A program made the translations under genes and the position numbers. Source: Bacillus sp. B1-b2 (lineage in GTDB: Bacteria > Bacillota > Bacilli > Bacillales > Cytobacillaceae). From it: a stretch of 64,000 nucleotides of DNA. Below the pieces are notes generated by a model, which was not told the DNA's origin, did not search any database, and saw only the letters and a program-made list of their open reading frames with translations. The DNA is taken from contig NZ_WEHU01000004.1 in NCBI RefSeq assembly GCF_009183415.1, positions 124,001 to 188,000 of the forward strand, written 5' to 3'. Numbering within the stretch: the stretch's first letter is position 1; the number at the start of each line of letters is the position of its first letter. This document shows, in pieces, positions 17,452 through 28,440 of this stretch.

Positions 17452-18441
17452 TTACCCTTTCAGTACCTTATCTATTGCCACAAGCTCGTCAGCACTAAAT
17501 GTAATATTCTCCAATGCCTTTACATTTGCCTCTACTTGGCTCACTTTACTAGCACCAATCAATACACTTGTCACAATGCCATCTCGCAAAATCCAAGCTA
17601 CTGCCATTTCAGCAAGTGACTGTCCTCGATTTTTTGCAATCACATTTAGCGCTTTTACTTTCTCAATTGTTTCCTCCACATTTTCTTTATGTAGCCACAG
17701 CCCAGTTTCCCTATTTGCTCGAGAATCTACAGGAATTCCATTTAAGTAACGATCTGTTAATAATCCTTGTGCAAGTGGACTAAATGCGATAGCACCAATT
17801 TGTTTTTCCATCAAAACATCCTTCAGTCCATCCTCTATCCAGCGATTAAACATATTATAAGAAGGCTGATGAATGATAAACGGCGTCTTCTTTGCTTCAA
17901 AAATTTCTGCTATCTTCCTTGTTTGCTCAGGAGAATAATTAGAAACACCCACATATAAAGCTTTTCCTTGTCGCACCAACAAATCCAGCGCTTCTGCTGT
18001 CTCCTCCAAAGGAGTATGTTCATCTGGGCGGTGATGATAATAGATGTCTACATAATCAAGTTTTAGCCTCTTCAAGCTCTGATCTAGACTTGATACTAAA
18101 TATTTCTTAGAACCGCCATCCCCATAAGGACCCGGCCACATATAATATCCAGCCTTTGTAGAAATAACCAACTCATCTCTGTATGGCTTCAGGTCTGTCT
18201 CTAGTATTCTCGCAAAATTTTCTTCCGCGCTACCAGCAGGTGGTCCATAATTATTAGCCAAATCGAAATGTGTAATACCAAGATCAAAAGCACGAGTCAC
18301 TAAAGCACGCCCATTCTCATACACATCTACATTTCCAAAATTGTGCCAAAGTCCAAGGGAAAGTGCCGAAATTTTCAGCCCACTATTCCCAACTCGATTG
18401 TACATCATTTTTTCATAGCGATTTTCATTTGCAGTATACAT
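17452..18441 (-). CDS. aldo/keto reductase, YghZ/Gpr type
   Basis: This 329-residue (beta/alpha)8 reductase has the AKR catalytic set visible as DLANNYGP (Asp and Tyr), STKAGYYMWPGPYGDGGSKKYL (Lys) and YYHHRPDEHTPLEET (His). The insertion GPYGDGGSKKYL is typical of the E. coli YghZ group (AKR14), NADPH-dependent reductases of L-glyceraldehyde 3-phosphate and methylglyoxal. A GGAGG site precedes the ATG. It is a single-gene unit convergent with the epimerase; the second repeat array begins directly upstream. A link to sugar catabolism (reduction of toxic triose aldehydes) is plausible but unproven. Confidence 0.88.
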   Translation of the reverse strand: MYTANENRYEKMMYNRVGNSGLKISALSLGLWHNFGNVDVYENGRALVTRAFDLGITHFDLANNYGPPAGSAEENFARILETDLKPYRDELVISTKAGYYMWPGPYGDGGSKKYLVSSLDQSLKRLKLDYVDIYYHHRPDEHTPLEETAEALDLLVRQGKALYVGVSNYSPEQTRKIAEIFEAKKTPFIIHQPSYNMFNRWIEDGLKDVLMEKQIGAIAFSPLAQGLLTDRYLNGIPVDSRANRETGLWLHKENVEETIEKVKALNVIAKNRGQSLAEMAVAWILRDGIVTSVLIGASKVSQVEANVKALENITFSADELVAIDKVLKG

Positions 18442-18489
18442 GGTTTTCCTCCTTTTTTGTTCAAAAAATTGATATAGCTAAGTGGTGGG

Positions 18490-19430
18490 TGGTGATTTTT
18501 GTTTTGGTTTGTTGCGCTCGAGCCGTGTTTTGTTGCGGAGAGCGGGATTTTTGTTGCGTTCAGGTCATGTTTTGTTTTGGTAATTCGATTTTTGTTGCGT
18601 TCAGGTCATGTTTGGTTGCGGTAACTCGGATTTTTGTTCGGCACACGCCTATTTTAGTTGCGTTCGGTACTAATTTGCTTGCAACCCCTCATTTTAAGTG
18701 TGAAGTGGCAAGTTGTTAGATCTTTCATTTGTGGAAGGACCTAGTTTATTTGCAATTCGAATAGATTTATTTGCACTACACTATCTTTTATTTGCCATTC
18801 CATCCATTTTATTTGCGGAAGGACCTCTTTTATTTGCGTTTCACTTTTTTCATTGCAACCAGACTCCGTTTTGTTGCGGAAGAAAGACTTTTTGTTGCGG
18901 TAATTGGATTTTTGTTGCGCTCGGACCATGTTTTGTTGCGTTCACACCTATTTTCGTTGCAAACCCTCAATTCATTTATGAAACAGCAAGTTGCTAGACC
19001 ATTCATTTGCGCAATATCCTACTTTATTTGCAATTCGAATAGATTTATTTGCACTACACTATCTTTTATTTGCCATTCCATCCATTTTATTTGCGGAAGG
19101 ACCTCTTTTATTTGCGTTTCACTTTTTTCATTGCACCTAGACTCCGTTTTGTAGCGGAAGAAAGACTTTTTGTTGCGTTCTATCCATGTTTTGTTGCGGT
19201 AATTGGATTTTTGTTGCGTTCTATCCATGTTCTGTTGCGGCAATTGGATTTTCGTTGCGCTCAGACCATCTTTTGTTGCGGCGATTAGATTTTCGTTGCG
19301 CTCAAACCATCTTCTGTTGCAGTAATTAAATTTTCGTTGCGCTCAGTCCATCTTCTGTTGCAGCAATTGGACTTATTATCGCGCTCAGACATTTTTTCAC
19401 GAAAAACAGGTCTTTCATCGCGCACAGATC
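18490..19430. repeat. second ~1-kb array of the 8.5-kb repeat family
   Basis: This array has the same build and direction as the one at 8545-9520. Superunits of about 280-300 bp start near GCAAGTTG(T/C)TAGA (18709 and 18987), hold modules around TTTATTTGC and then around TTTTGTTGCG. The right end, 19140-19390, becomes very regular: about five copies of a 41-bp pair of modules, one with GTAATTGGATT and the other with CTCAGACCATC between the TTGCG cores. It fills the whole gap between the aldo/keto reductase and ROK genes. Frames through it have no ribosome sites. Confidence 0.85.
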
Positions 19431-19442
19431 ATCACATCAAAC

Positions 19443-20318
19443 TCATTTCCCCACAGCCAACTGAAAGTTATAAACAGCACCAATCAAATTAGCGTCATTC
19501 TTATAAGCACATAATTCTACTTCTGGAACGAATGGAGCGATTCCTACCTTTTCTACTATTCTCTCTAAGCGAATAATTAATTCTTCTATCAATCCCTCTT
19601 TGCTGGACACTCCGCCCCCAATAATAATTTTCTCAGGATCATAGCTATATTGTAGATTATAGATTCCTTTTGCTAAATTATGATAAAAGGTTTCTACTTC
19701 TTCTGCTGCTACATCGTCCCCTTGCTCAGCTAGTTCAAATACTTCTTTGCCGCTTAATTCTTCTTCTAAATTCATGCGTTCATTATAGCGTTTTGCCATA
19801 TTTACGGCTGTTCCAAGCATACTAAAGGTATTTTCATCATCTAATAACATGTAGCCGAACTCTCCGCCGAATAAGTGTTTACCATGCTGGATTTTTCCAT
19901 CTACGATAACTGAGCCGCCTATCCCTGTTCCGACTACAACAAAGAGCACATTACTTAAGCCTTTTGCTGCACCTTTCCATACTTCTGCTAATGCTGCACA
20001 GTTAGCATCGTTTTCCATAGAAATAGGGCAGCCCAGCAATTCCTCTAGCTCCGTATAGATAGGAAAATGGTGGACATAAGGTACGGCGCTTGCTCCTTCA
20101 ATAATGCCCTTTGCCTGATTTACAGCCCCTGGAGCACTAAACGCAACGCCTTCTATCTCATACTTTTCTTCCATTTTTTCCTTCAAGTTACTTAATTCTT
20201 GCTTCATTTCCTCCCATGTTTTTGGAGTAACGAAAGCTCCTTTATCCACTAGTTCCTCTTTTTCCCAAACAGCGAACTTTACAGAAGATCCACCTATATC
20301 TAAAACTAATAATGACAT
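19443..20318 (-). CDS. ROK-family sugar kinase lacking the zinc motif
   Basis: This 291-residue protein has the ASKHA phosphate loop LDIGGSSVKFAVW at its start, the ROK core NDANCAALAEVWKG with the catalytic Asp, and VVGTGIGGSVIVDGKIQHG. The usual zinc-binding CxCGxxGCxE that should follow is absent; the sequence is KHLFGGEFGYMLLDDENTF. Some ROK beta-glucoside kinases (BglK) act on disaccharides, and the GH1 gene just upstream has phospho-glycosidase features, so phosphorylation of an imported disaccharide is a reasonable guess; fructo-, manno- or glucokinase are alternatives. The start at 20318 has GGCGGTG upstream. A cre site lies at 20342. Confidence 0.85.
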   Translation of the reverse strand: MSLLVLDIGGSSVKFAVWEKEELVDKGAFVTPKTWEEMKQELSNLKEKMEEKYEIEGVAFSAPGAVNQAKGIIEGASAVPYVHHFPIYTELEELLGCPISMENDANCAALAEVWKGAAKGLSNVLFVVVGTGIGGSVIVDGKIQHGKHLFGGEFGYMLLDDENTFSMLGTAVNMAKRYNERMNLEEELSGKEVFELAEQGDDVAAEEVETFYHNLAKGIYNLQYSYDPEKIIIGGGVSSKEGLIEELIIRLERIVEKVGIAPFVPEVELCAYKNDANLIGAVYNFQLAVGK

Positions 20319-20341
20319 AATAAAAACACCGCCTATTATAA

Positions 20342-20355
20342 TGTTTACGCTTACA
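20342..20355. promoter_or_regulatory. cre site between GH1 and ROK genes
   Basis: The minus strand reads TGTAAGCGTAAACA, an exact cre match, 24 bp before the ROK start. It could block read-through or act on a promoter of the ROK gene. Confidence 0.6.
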
Positions 20356-20418
20356 CAATACCATCTTTTTGTAGAAAAGACCATCGCAATCCTCTTTGCA
20401 ATGATCTTCTCCCATAAA

Positions 20419-21810
20419 TTATTCTATTCCATTGTTTGCACTTACGTTTTTAATCCATTGTCCTGATTTCTTGATTGTTTTCACTTGAGTATGAATGTTG
20501 TTGGAGATGAATCCATAGCGATTGCGATATGCGTTCATCCAGCTCCAGCAATCAATTGGCGTCCATAAATGATATCCATAACAATTGGATCCTTCTTCAA
20601 TACCTTTATGCAACCATTCTAAATGCTCTTGGATGAATTCAATGCGGTAATCGTCTTCGATCACTCCTTCTTCATTTAAGAAGCGTTCTTCTCTAGATAC
20701 CCCCATCCCATTTTCTGAAACAAACCACTCAATATTCTTGTAATTGTCGCGGATGTTAATGGCAATGTCATAAAGAGCTTGTGGGTAAATTTCCCAACCT
20801 TTATCTAAGTTCATGCGGCGTCCTGGCATGTCATAGTTATCATAGTAACGATCAGGCATCCAGTCACCAACACTATTTGGTGCTACATCAGGTGCTTTTA
20901 CACGAGATGGATGATAGAAGTTTACCCCTAATGTATCAATGGTGTTTTCTTTCATAATAGCAAGCTCTTCTTCTGTTGAATCCCAGATTACTTTATCTTT
21001 TGTTAAAAGTTCTACTAATCCAGGTGGGAATTCTCCGTATACTGCAGTGTGTAGGAACATTTCGTTACGCCATAAATCAGCAATTCTACCTGCTTCTACA
21101 TCTTCTGGCTTATCACTTGCTGGGTAGGAAGGAGTTAAGTTTAGGATTGTTCCTATTTTTGCTCCTTTTTCGTTCATACCTAGGTCGCGGAACTCTTTAA
21201 TTGCTTTAGCAGATGCAAGGTTTAAATTATAAGCTACTTGCACGGCTTTCTTTCCATCTACTACTTTAGGATAGTGGAATTGGTATAAATATTGTCCATC
21301 TACAATTACCATCGGCTCATTGAATGTAAACCAATGTTTTACACGATCTCCAAATTGTTCGAAACAGCGACGAGCAAATTTAGCGAAAAGATCTACAACG
21401 TGCTTAGACTCCCAACCGCCATATTTGTGATAAAGCTCTACTGGTAAATCAAAGTGGTGTAAACCAAAAACTGGTACAATTCCTTGCTCAAGATATTCAT
21501 CAATTACCGCATTATAGAAGCGGACTCCATCTTCGTTTAAACTTGCTGTTTCAAAATCATCAATTAAACGTGTCCATTGAATAGAAGAGCGAACAGAGTT
21601 TAAGTTAATTTCTTTCATTAAGGCAATATCTTCTTTATAGCTATTGTAAAAATTAGAAGCTGTGTCTGGTCCTACATGATTGTAGAATGCTTCTGGTTCA
21701 GTTTCGTACCAATAGTCAAATACATTGGCATGCTGTTTATTAAAACGACCTTCACTTTGTGGTCCAGATGTTGCTGCACCCCACCAAAAATTCTCAGGAA
21801 ATTTCTTCAT
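20419..21810 (-). CDS. GH1 glycosidase, probable 6-phospho-beta-glycosidase
   Basis: This 463-residue GH1 enzyme has FPENFWWGAATSGPQSEG at the start, acid/base Glu165 in TFNEP and nucleophile Glu366 in SENGMG. At the position where ordinary beta-glucosidases have NFEW, it reads CWSWMNAYRNRYG: Ser423 replaces the glutamate that binds the free sugar 4/6-OH, and Tyr432 is kept, as in 6-phospho-beta-galactosidase LacG. The phosphate-binding lysine of LacG is Asn430 here, beside Arg429 and Arg431. I infer a cytosolic phospho-glycosidase working after the ROK kinase. It is third in the esterase - GH36 - GH1 - ROK order on the minus strand. Confidence 0.85.
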   Translation of the reverse strand: MKKFPENFWWGAATSGPQSEGRFNKQHANVFDYWYETEPEAFYNHVGPDTASNFYNSYKEDIALMKEINLNSVRSSIQWTRLIDDFETASLNEDGVRFYNAVIDEYLEQGIVPVFGLHHFDLPVELYHKYGGWESKHVVDLFAKFARRCFEQFGDRVKHWFTFNEPMVIVDGQYLYQFHYPKVVDGKKAVQVAYNLNLASAKAIKEFRDLGMNEKGAKIGTILNLTPSYPASDKPEDVEAGRIADLWRNEMFLHTAVYGEFPPGLVELLTKDKVIWDSTEEELAIMKENTIDTLGVNFYHPSRVKAPDVAPNSVGDWMPDRYYDNYDMPGRRMNLDKGWEIYPQALYDIAINIRDNYKNIEWFVSENGMGVSREERFLNEEGVIEDDYRIEFIQEHLEWLHKGIEEGSNCYGYHLWTPIDCWSWMNAYRNRYGFISNNIHTQVKTIKKSGQWIKNVSANNGIE

Positions 21811-21824
21811 TATTTTCTTCTCCT

Positions 21825-24059
21825 TTATTGTTTCGCTGATAAATAAAATACTTTGCTGTTATAATCTGTAATATGCTCTCTTGACCAATATTCACTAGCA
21901 CGATCAATATAGTTTCCTCCGAAAAGAAGGCCAATCTCCATTAAATCGTCTCCATATCGCTCCACATCATTATTTACTGTATATAATGTATTTGCTGCTA
22001 ATCCTTTTAGTTGTAATCTCTCATATGGTCTATTTGGTTTTGCCAACACTTCATAGTAACCGACAATCGCTTCTGATTGATTCTCTGATACCACCATCCA
22101 TGCTGTCTCGTTATTAGTAAATGGACTCTTCAAGCGGATAAATGTTCCTTGTTGAATTAATTTACGATGCTTTTTGAAAAAGCTTATATGCTCTTTCATT
22201 TGGCTATGCTCTTCTGCCGTCATTTTCGTTATATCTAACTCATAACCAAATGTACCGAAATAGGCAACATTTGACCTAGTATCAAGGCTTGTCATTCTTC
22301 CTACTTGATGGTTCGGAATTGCTGAAACATGGCTACCTATACTAGATAACGGATATACCAATGAACTTCCATATTGAATTTTCAAACGTTCTACTGCATC
22401 TGTATCATCACTTGCCCAAGCTTGTGGTGCATAATAAAGCATACCTGGGTCAAATCTAGCCCCGCCACCTGCACATGATTCAATTAGAATATGCGGATAC
22501 TTCTCTAGTAATCTCTCATAAAGTGAATAGACTCCTAGAATATAGCGGTGGAACACCTCTCCTTGCTGCTCAGCAGGCAAAGCAATTGAGAAAACCTCTG
22601 AGATATAGCGGTTCATATCCCATTTAATATAATCAATTTGACTTGTCGAAAGAATAGCATCCATTTGTGCAAAAATACCGTCTACCACTTCTGGACGAGA
22701 GTAGTTCAGTACAAATTGATTTCTTCCATGAGATGTTCTTTTTCCAGGAACATGAATCATCCAATCTGGATGCTCTTCAAAAAGCTTTGTTCCTTTACTA
22801 ATCATTTCAGGCTCAAACCATAAACCAAAATTCAATCCTAAATCATGGATTTTTTCAGATAAGCCTTTAATACCGTTTGGCAGCTTATCTTTATTTTCAA
22901 ACCAATCTCCAAGAGAGGTTGAATCATCATTTCTTTTGCCAAACCATCCGTCATCAAGAACGAATAACTCCACTCCCACTTCAGCTGCTTTACTCGCAAT
23001 TTCTAAGACTTTATCTTCATTAAAATCAAAGTAAGTTGCTTCCCAGTTGTTGATTAATATAGGACGTTCTTTATCTCTCCACTCGCCTCTTGCAAGTCTT
23101 GTTCGATAAAGCTCGTGGAAGGTCTTACTCATTCCATTTAACCCTTCATCAGAAAATACAATAACTGCTTCTGGTGTTTGGAATTCTTCGCTTGGCTTTA
23201 ATCTCCAAGAAAATTCGAATGGATTTAATCCAATCATTGCTCTCGTTACTTGATAGGTGTCTACTTCTACTTGCGCTAAGAAATTACCGCTATAGATTAA
23301 GCTGAATCCATATGCTTGGCCAGTATGCTCTGTTGTATCTGGGCGAACAAGTGCCATAAAAGGATTGTGTTGATGACTACTTGCTCCTCTTGCACTAGAT
23401 ACAGATTGAACTCCCGTAATAACTGGCTTTCTTTCCATATGGTTTTCCCTAGCCCATGCACCATGTAGATGTACTAGTTCAAAATTTTTATCAGGAAAAT
23501 CAAGACTTAAGCTTAAAGCAGATTCTAAATCATATTCAAGCTCACCATTGTTCACAAACTTCGTGCTCCGTGCAATAGCAGAACGATTAGCAAAAATGGT
23601 GTAGAATAAATGAATCGATATTTCTGAATACGTATCTTTTAACACCACTTCAAGTGTTTCTGCTTCTTCCTTATTTTCCACATATGTAGCAGGAAGTCCC
23701 TTTAAACTCGGTTTTCCTTCTATAATATTGTGGTGACTATAACGGAAATCTGAAATTCTATCTCCTTCTGGATAACGTATTTGAGAAGCAGGTGTACGGA
23801 AGTCCGTTGTACCATAAAAAGGATATTCTTGTTTTATATGCTCTAGAGAGGATGTATGATCTCCCTCTAATTGGTTGTTAGAAGGGCGAATCTCTCTTTC
23901 TAGTAAATATTGAAAGCTATTGCGATGGTGAATTGCTTTTCCATAATATAGATGTTCAAGCTGAGTCGTTTTTTCAATAACTCGGAATAGATAGCTAACC
24001 AAACCATTTGTTAAATGAAACTCTTGTGTTTTTTCATTAAATAGAATAAATTTACTCAT
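21825..24059 (-). CDS. GH36 alpha-galactosidase
   Basis: This 744-residue enzyme of family GH36 has an N-terminal beta-sandwich, a central barrel with WEATYFDFNEDK and LFVLDDGWFGKRNDD, the nucleophile Asp in YIKWDMNR, and the acid/base Asp in SCAGGGARFDPGMLYYAPQAWASDDTDAVERL, then a C-terminal beta domain. Length matches bacillary AgaN/AgaA enzymes, usually tetramers. It has no signal peptide and would remove alpha-1,6-galactosyl side groups from imported galactomannan oligomers or from raffinose-type sugars. Its start overlaps the esterase stop by eight bases, so the two are translationally coupled. Confidence 0.95.
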   Translation of the reverse strand: MSKFILFNEKTQEFHLTNGLVSYLFRVIEKTTQLEHLYYGKAIHHRNSFQYLLEREIRPSNNQLEGDHTSSLEHIKQEYPFYGTTDFRTPASQIRYPEGDRISDFRYSHHNIIEGKPSLKGLPATYVENKEEAETLEVVLKDTYSEISIHLFYTIFANRSAIARSTKFVNNGELEYDLESALSLSLDFPDKNFELVHLHGAWARENHMERKPVITGVQSVSSARGASSHQHNPFMALVRPDTTEHTGQAYGFSLIYSGNFLAQVEVDTYQVTRAMIGLNPFEFSWRLKPSEEFQTPEAVIVFSDEGLNGMSKTFHELYRTRLARGEWRDKERPILINNWEATYFDFNEDKVLEIASKAAEVGVELFVLDDGWFGKRNDDSTSLGDWFENKDKLPNGIKGLSEKIHDLGLNFGLWFEPEMISKGTKLFEEHPDWMIHVPGKRTSHGRNQFVLNYSRPEVVDGIFAQMDAILSTSQIDYIKWDMNRYISEVFSIALPAEQQGEVFHRYILGVYSLYERLLEKYPHILIESCAGGGARFDPGMLYYAPQAWASDDTDAVERLKIQYGSSLVYPLSSIGSHVSAIPNHQVGRMTSLDTRSNVAYFGTFGYELDITKMTAEEHSQMKEHISFFKKHRKLIQQGTFIRLKSPFTNNETAWMVVSENQSEAIVGYYEVLAKPNRPYERLQLKGLAANTLYTVNNDVERYGDDLMEIGLLFGGNYIDRASEYWSREHITDYNSKVFYLSAKQ

Positions 24060-25011
24060 GATTTAACAAGAACCCCCTGACTTTATCGCCTAATTTCGGT
24101 AAGTACTCATGTCCATACTCTGGGAAAATAATCATTTCTTTTGGAGAAGAAATTTGGTTATACACAGCAAACTGAGTAACTGGTGGACATATTCCATCCT
24201 CTAACCCAATTGCCCATTTCACTTCTGCCTTTATTCTTGGTACTAGATGTTGAATGTCTATATATTCCAATGTTTGTAAGATTTCCTCTTCCCTTTCATG
24301 CATAGGATCACGGAATCTGAACCAGTACGCTAATTCCTCGTAAGCAGAAGAGTTAATATCAAGCTCAAACATTTTGCGATAATCACTTAAGAATGGATAC
24401 TGTGCTACCACTTTCTTAATGCGTGGCTCTAGTGCCGCACATACAAGGGATAACGCCCCACCTTGTGATGCTCCTTGAACACTAATTGCGTTTTCATCTA
24501 CTTCATCCATACTCATTAATATTCTTGCTGCATGGGCAGTATCCAAGAAAACACTTCTATAATAGAGACTCTCAGGTCCTTCTTCTACTCCTCGAATGAT
24601 AAGACCCTTTAATGTTGCTCCCTTTACAGTAGTATTGTCCTCCGATTCTCCCCCTTGACCACGACAATCCATAGCCAGTACGGCATTTCCCTCTGTTACC
24701 CATGAAAGCTTGTCACCAAAATCTCCACTATCACTATGATAGCCATGAAACATTAGCATCCCAGGGACTTTTCCCTCTATGTGCTTTGGTCTTATGTATT
24801 GGCATCTAATTCTAGCTCCATTTACTCCTGTAAAATACAAGTTATAAAAATCCGCAATCTTAGATGGAATATCTACTTTTTCTAATTCATAACTTAGACT
24901 TTGAGAATCTAATTCTTTTAGTGCTCTTTCCCAAAAATCTTCATAATCCGCTGGTTTTATTCCAGATCCCTTATATTCACGATATTCATTAATGACCTGC
25001 TCTTTTTTCAT
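24052..25011 (-). CDS. CE7 acetyl (xylan) esterase / cephalosporin-C deacetylase
   Basis: This 319-residue alpha/beta hydrolase of carbohydrate esterase family 7 has the oxyanion motif FHGYHSDSGDF, nucleophile GASQGG, acid LEDGICPP and the catalytic His in EYGHEYLP. B. subtilis Cah is almost the same length. Such cytosolic hexamers remove acetyl groups from short imported xylo- or manno-oligosaccharides. The ATG at 25011 has GGAGGTG eight bases upstream; a GTG nine bases earlier overlaps that site and is rejected. It is first in the operon esterase - GH36 - GH1 - ROK. Confidence 0.93.
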   Translation of the reverse strand: MKKEQVINEYREYKGSGIKPADYEDFWERALKELDSQSLSYELEKVDIPSKIADFYNLYFTGVNGARIRCQYIRPKHIEGKVPGMLMFHGYHSDSGDFGDKLSWVTEGNAVLAMDCRGQGGESEDNTTVKGATLKGLIIRGVEEGPESLYYRSVFLDTAHAARILMSMDEVDENAISVQGASQGGALSLVCAALEPRIKKVVAQYPFLSDYRKMFELDINSSAYEELAYWFRFRDPMHEREEEILQTLEYIDIQHLVPRIKAEVKWAIGLEDGICPPVTQFAVYNQISSPKEMIIFPEYGHEYLPKLGDKVRGFLLNHE

Positions 25012-25328
25012 AAAGGGCACCTCCGAACTGTTATCGCTTTCATTATAATGTATATACTTGATAATGTAAATGTCTATATTTATTTTTTAAATGTAAAACC
25101 AAAAAATATTTGATTTAACCTAGTGAATGACAAGAAAAGAATGTTCAATCTCGATAGTATAGCCATACACAAAATGATTCAATTTCAAGCTTGGTTAAAT
25201 CAGCATTTTTACTCTCTTACCTTTTGGCTAGTTATCCTCTTCATTTGGGCAGTGAAACTCCTTCTTTCTTACCTGCTCTTTTCTCGACCTATGGTTAGTG
25301 AAATCTATAGAAAACAGCAAATAAAAAG

Positions 25329-25374
25329 CCGAACTACTAGGCGAAAGATGAATAAAACGCCTTTAATAGTTCGG
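25329..25374. terminator. bidirectional terminator
   Basis: CCGAACTA pairs with TAGTTCGG, with a second inner pairing AGGCG/CGCCT. T-runs flank both sides (GGTTTTTT on plus, CGGCTTTTTAT on minus). It ends GH51 transcription and anything read rightward from 25.1 kb. Confidence 0.75.
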
Positions 25375-25429
25375 TTTTTTCATTTGCTGAAATACTTATG
25401 TCTTTGCCGCATTTATTAGAGCAGAAACT

Positions 25430-26950
<1,521 letters not shown>

Positions 26951-26959
26951 CTATTATAA

Positions 26960-27560
26960 TTATCCTTTTACGCCACCTGCTGTCATTCCTTCAATGAAAT
27001 ACCTTTGGAAGAAGAAACATAAAATTAATACTGGAAAAATTGCCATTACTGAACCTGCAATAAGCACATCGTAATTATTTCCATATGGGGTCAGTAATGT
27101 AGATAACCCAATAGGTAGTGTTACATTCTCACTAGATCTCAAGACGATTAAGGGTCATAAGAAATTATTCCAGCTACCCAATGCTTGTAGAATAGCCATT
27201 GAGGAAAATGCTGGTGTCATTAATGGCATCATCACGCGAAAAAATACCGATTTCTGTACAGCCATCTACCCTTGCTGCATCTAGTAAGTCTTTCGGCAGT
27301 CCACTTGCATATTGTCTGACAAAGAAGATTGGAATTGATGCTACTATAAAAGGAAGAAAAGCCCCAACTAACGTATCCATTAAGCCTAGATTCATGGTTA
27401 ATTTATAAAGAGGAAGCATAATAATCTCAACTGAGATTATCATGACAATTAGTACTAAGCCAAAAATGATATTCTTCCCTTTAAAGTTATAAACCACAAG
27501 CCCGTATCCAACCATACTAGTAAGAAGTAGACAAAATACCGTTGTAGTAAGGTAATTCCT
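26960..27560 (-). pseudogene. remnant of a MalG/AraQ-type permease
   Basis: Minus-strand pieces spell most of a CUT1 permease: TSMVGYGLVVYNFKGKNIIFGLVLIVMIISVEIIMLPLYKL, then PKDLLDAARVDGCTEIGIF, and a C-terminus ending FFQRYFIEGMTAGGVKG. After EIGIF the frame shifts in a T-run; the shifted frame continues FFRVMMPLMTPAFSSMAILQALGSWNNFL, then meets a TGA where PLIVL should follow a Trp codon. The N-terminal part is missing, fused instead to the C-terminal piece of the partner permease. Several independent lesions make sequencing error unlikely. Confidence 0.88.
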
Positions 27561-27846
27561 ACCGGAGCCAAAACCTAAGTTATTTTGTTCCATTCCTTTT
27601 TGATAGAGATAGCCAACAATCGTTAATCCAATATTATTCGGAGAGCGGTTGCTTCCATAGAGCATATAACTTTCAGCAAACATGGATAATCCACCATAAA
27701 TACTAATGGTAAATACATAGATAGATAGATATTGGCTTTAATAATGGAAGAGTAATATTAATGAACTTCCTCCATGTTGACGCCCCATCTACTTCCGCCG
27801 ATTCATAAAGCTCTTTCGGGATATTCTGTAATCCTGCTAAAAAATA
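27561..27846 (-). pseudogene. remnant of a MalF/AraP-type permease
   Basis: What remains is the EAA region ([38 protein letters not shown]) and the last helix (MFAESYMLYGSNRSPNNIGLTIVGYLYQKG). The first ~150 residues are gone. An extra ATCT unit in a tetranucleotide run (plus strand 27718-27732) breaks the frame; removing it would give [22 protein letters not shown]. The 3' end runs directly into the second permease, pointing to an internal deletion. Confidence 0.85.
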
Positions 27847-28083
27847 TAAAACTTATCTCCATCTATTTCCATGTATTTACTTTAATACTGATGTGGTCAT
27901 CTTGATTTTCTTCATTCCACATATCAGCCATTTGCTCATAATATTGACCATGTAACTCATTGAAGGTCCACAATTCCAGTTTTGTTCCTTTTCCTCCATT
28001 TGAATAACCAGCGTCACCCCCTTTTTTATTACATCCAGATAGAAAAACGAAAATACAAGTAGTACGGCAAGGAGTCCTATCAT
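27847..28083 (-). pseudogene. N-terminal remnant of a sugar-binding lipoprotein
   Basis: The fragment has a signal sequence (MIGLLAVLLVFSFFYL) followed, after a frame change, by an SGCNKKGG-like lipobox and ELWTFNELHGQYYEQMADMWNEENQDDHISIKVNTWK, typical of family 1 sugar-binding proteins. It then breaks off into the permease remnant. About 350 residues are deleted. A cre site at 28207 marks its former promoter. Confidence 0.82.
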
Positions 28084-28440
28084 ACTCTTATTCTGTTTTA
28101 TGCTAATCCCAATTTGGAAGAATAGCCGCGTAGATGAGTTGTTTTATTTTTAATCTTTTCAAAACGTTTTGCACATCTACATAATATTAATGAAATCAAT
28201 TAAAAATGTATACGTTTACAATTTTAAGTCAATAGATATAGGTTTTTCCATTTAACAATCACTTTTTTACTATGAGACTAGCTTTCTCTAGGAAGATAGT
28301 ATTACTTTTAGCCATAAAACCAAACCTTGCTTTTTTTACAAAGGAAAAAGGAACGAATTTCAACCATTTTTATTTCCTTTGATTCTTTTTCAATACATTC
28401 AAAACATATGATGTAGAAATGCAAAAAGGGGGCGATTACT
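28084..28440. other. old divergent promoter region of the decayed importer
   Basis: There is no gene. It holds a perfect palindrome CAAAACGTTTTG at 28160-28171, resembling a LacI/GalR-type operator, and the cre site at 28207-28220. Transcription would once have gone left into the binding-protein gene and right into the DUF624 gene. Confidence 0.5.
28207..28220. promoter_or_regulatory. cre site of the decayed importer
   Basis: The minus strand reads TGTAAACGTATACA, an exact cre match, 124 bp upstream of the binding-protein remnant. Confidence 0.55.

Noticed and set aside
18363-19288. Open frames of 62-127 codons on both strands
   Set aside because: They are translations of the second repeat array (LFAIPSILFAEG, FVAVIGFLLRS) without ribosome sites.
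25123-25419. 98-codon plus-strand frame with one membrane helix upstream of GH51
   Set aside because: It starts with GTG without a convincing ribosome site and runs through the strong terminator at 25329-25374. The part before it (SLTFWLVILFIWAVKLLLSYLLF) might be a gene remnant, but I cannot support a gene.
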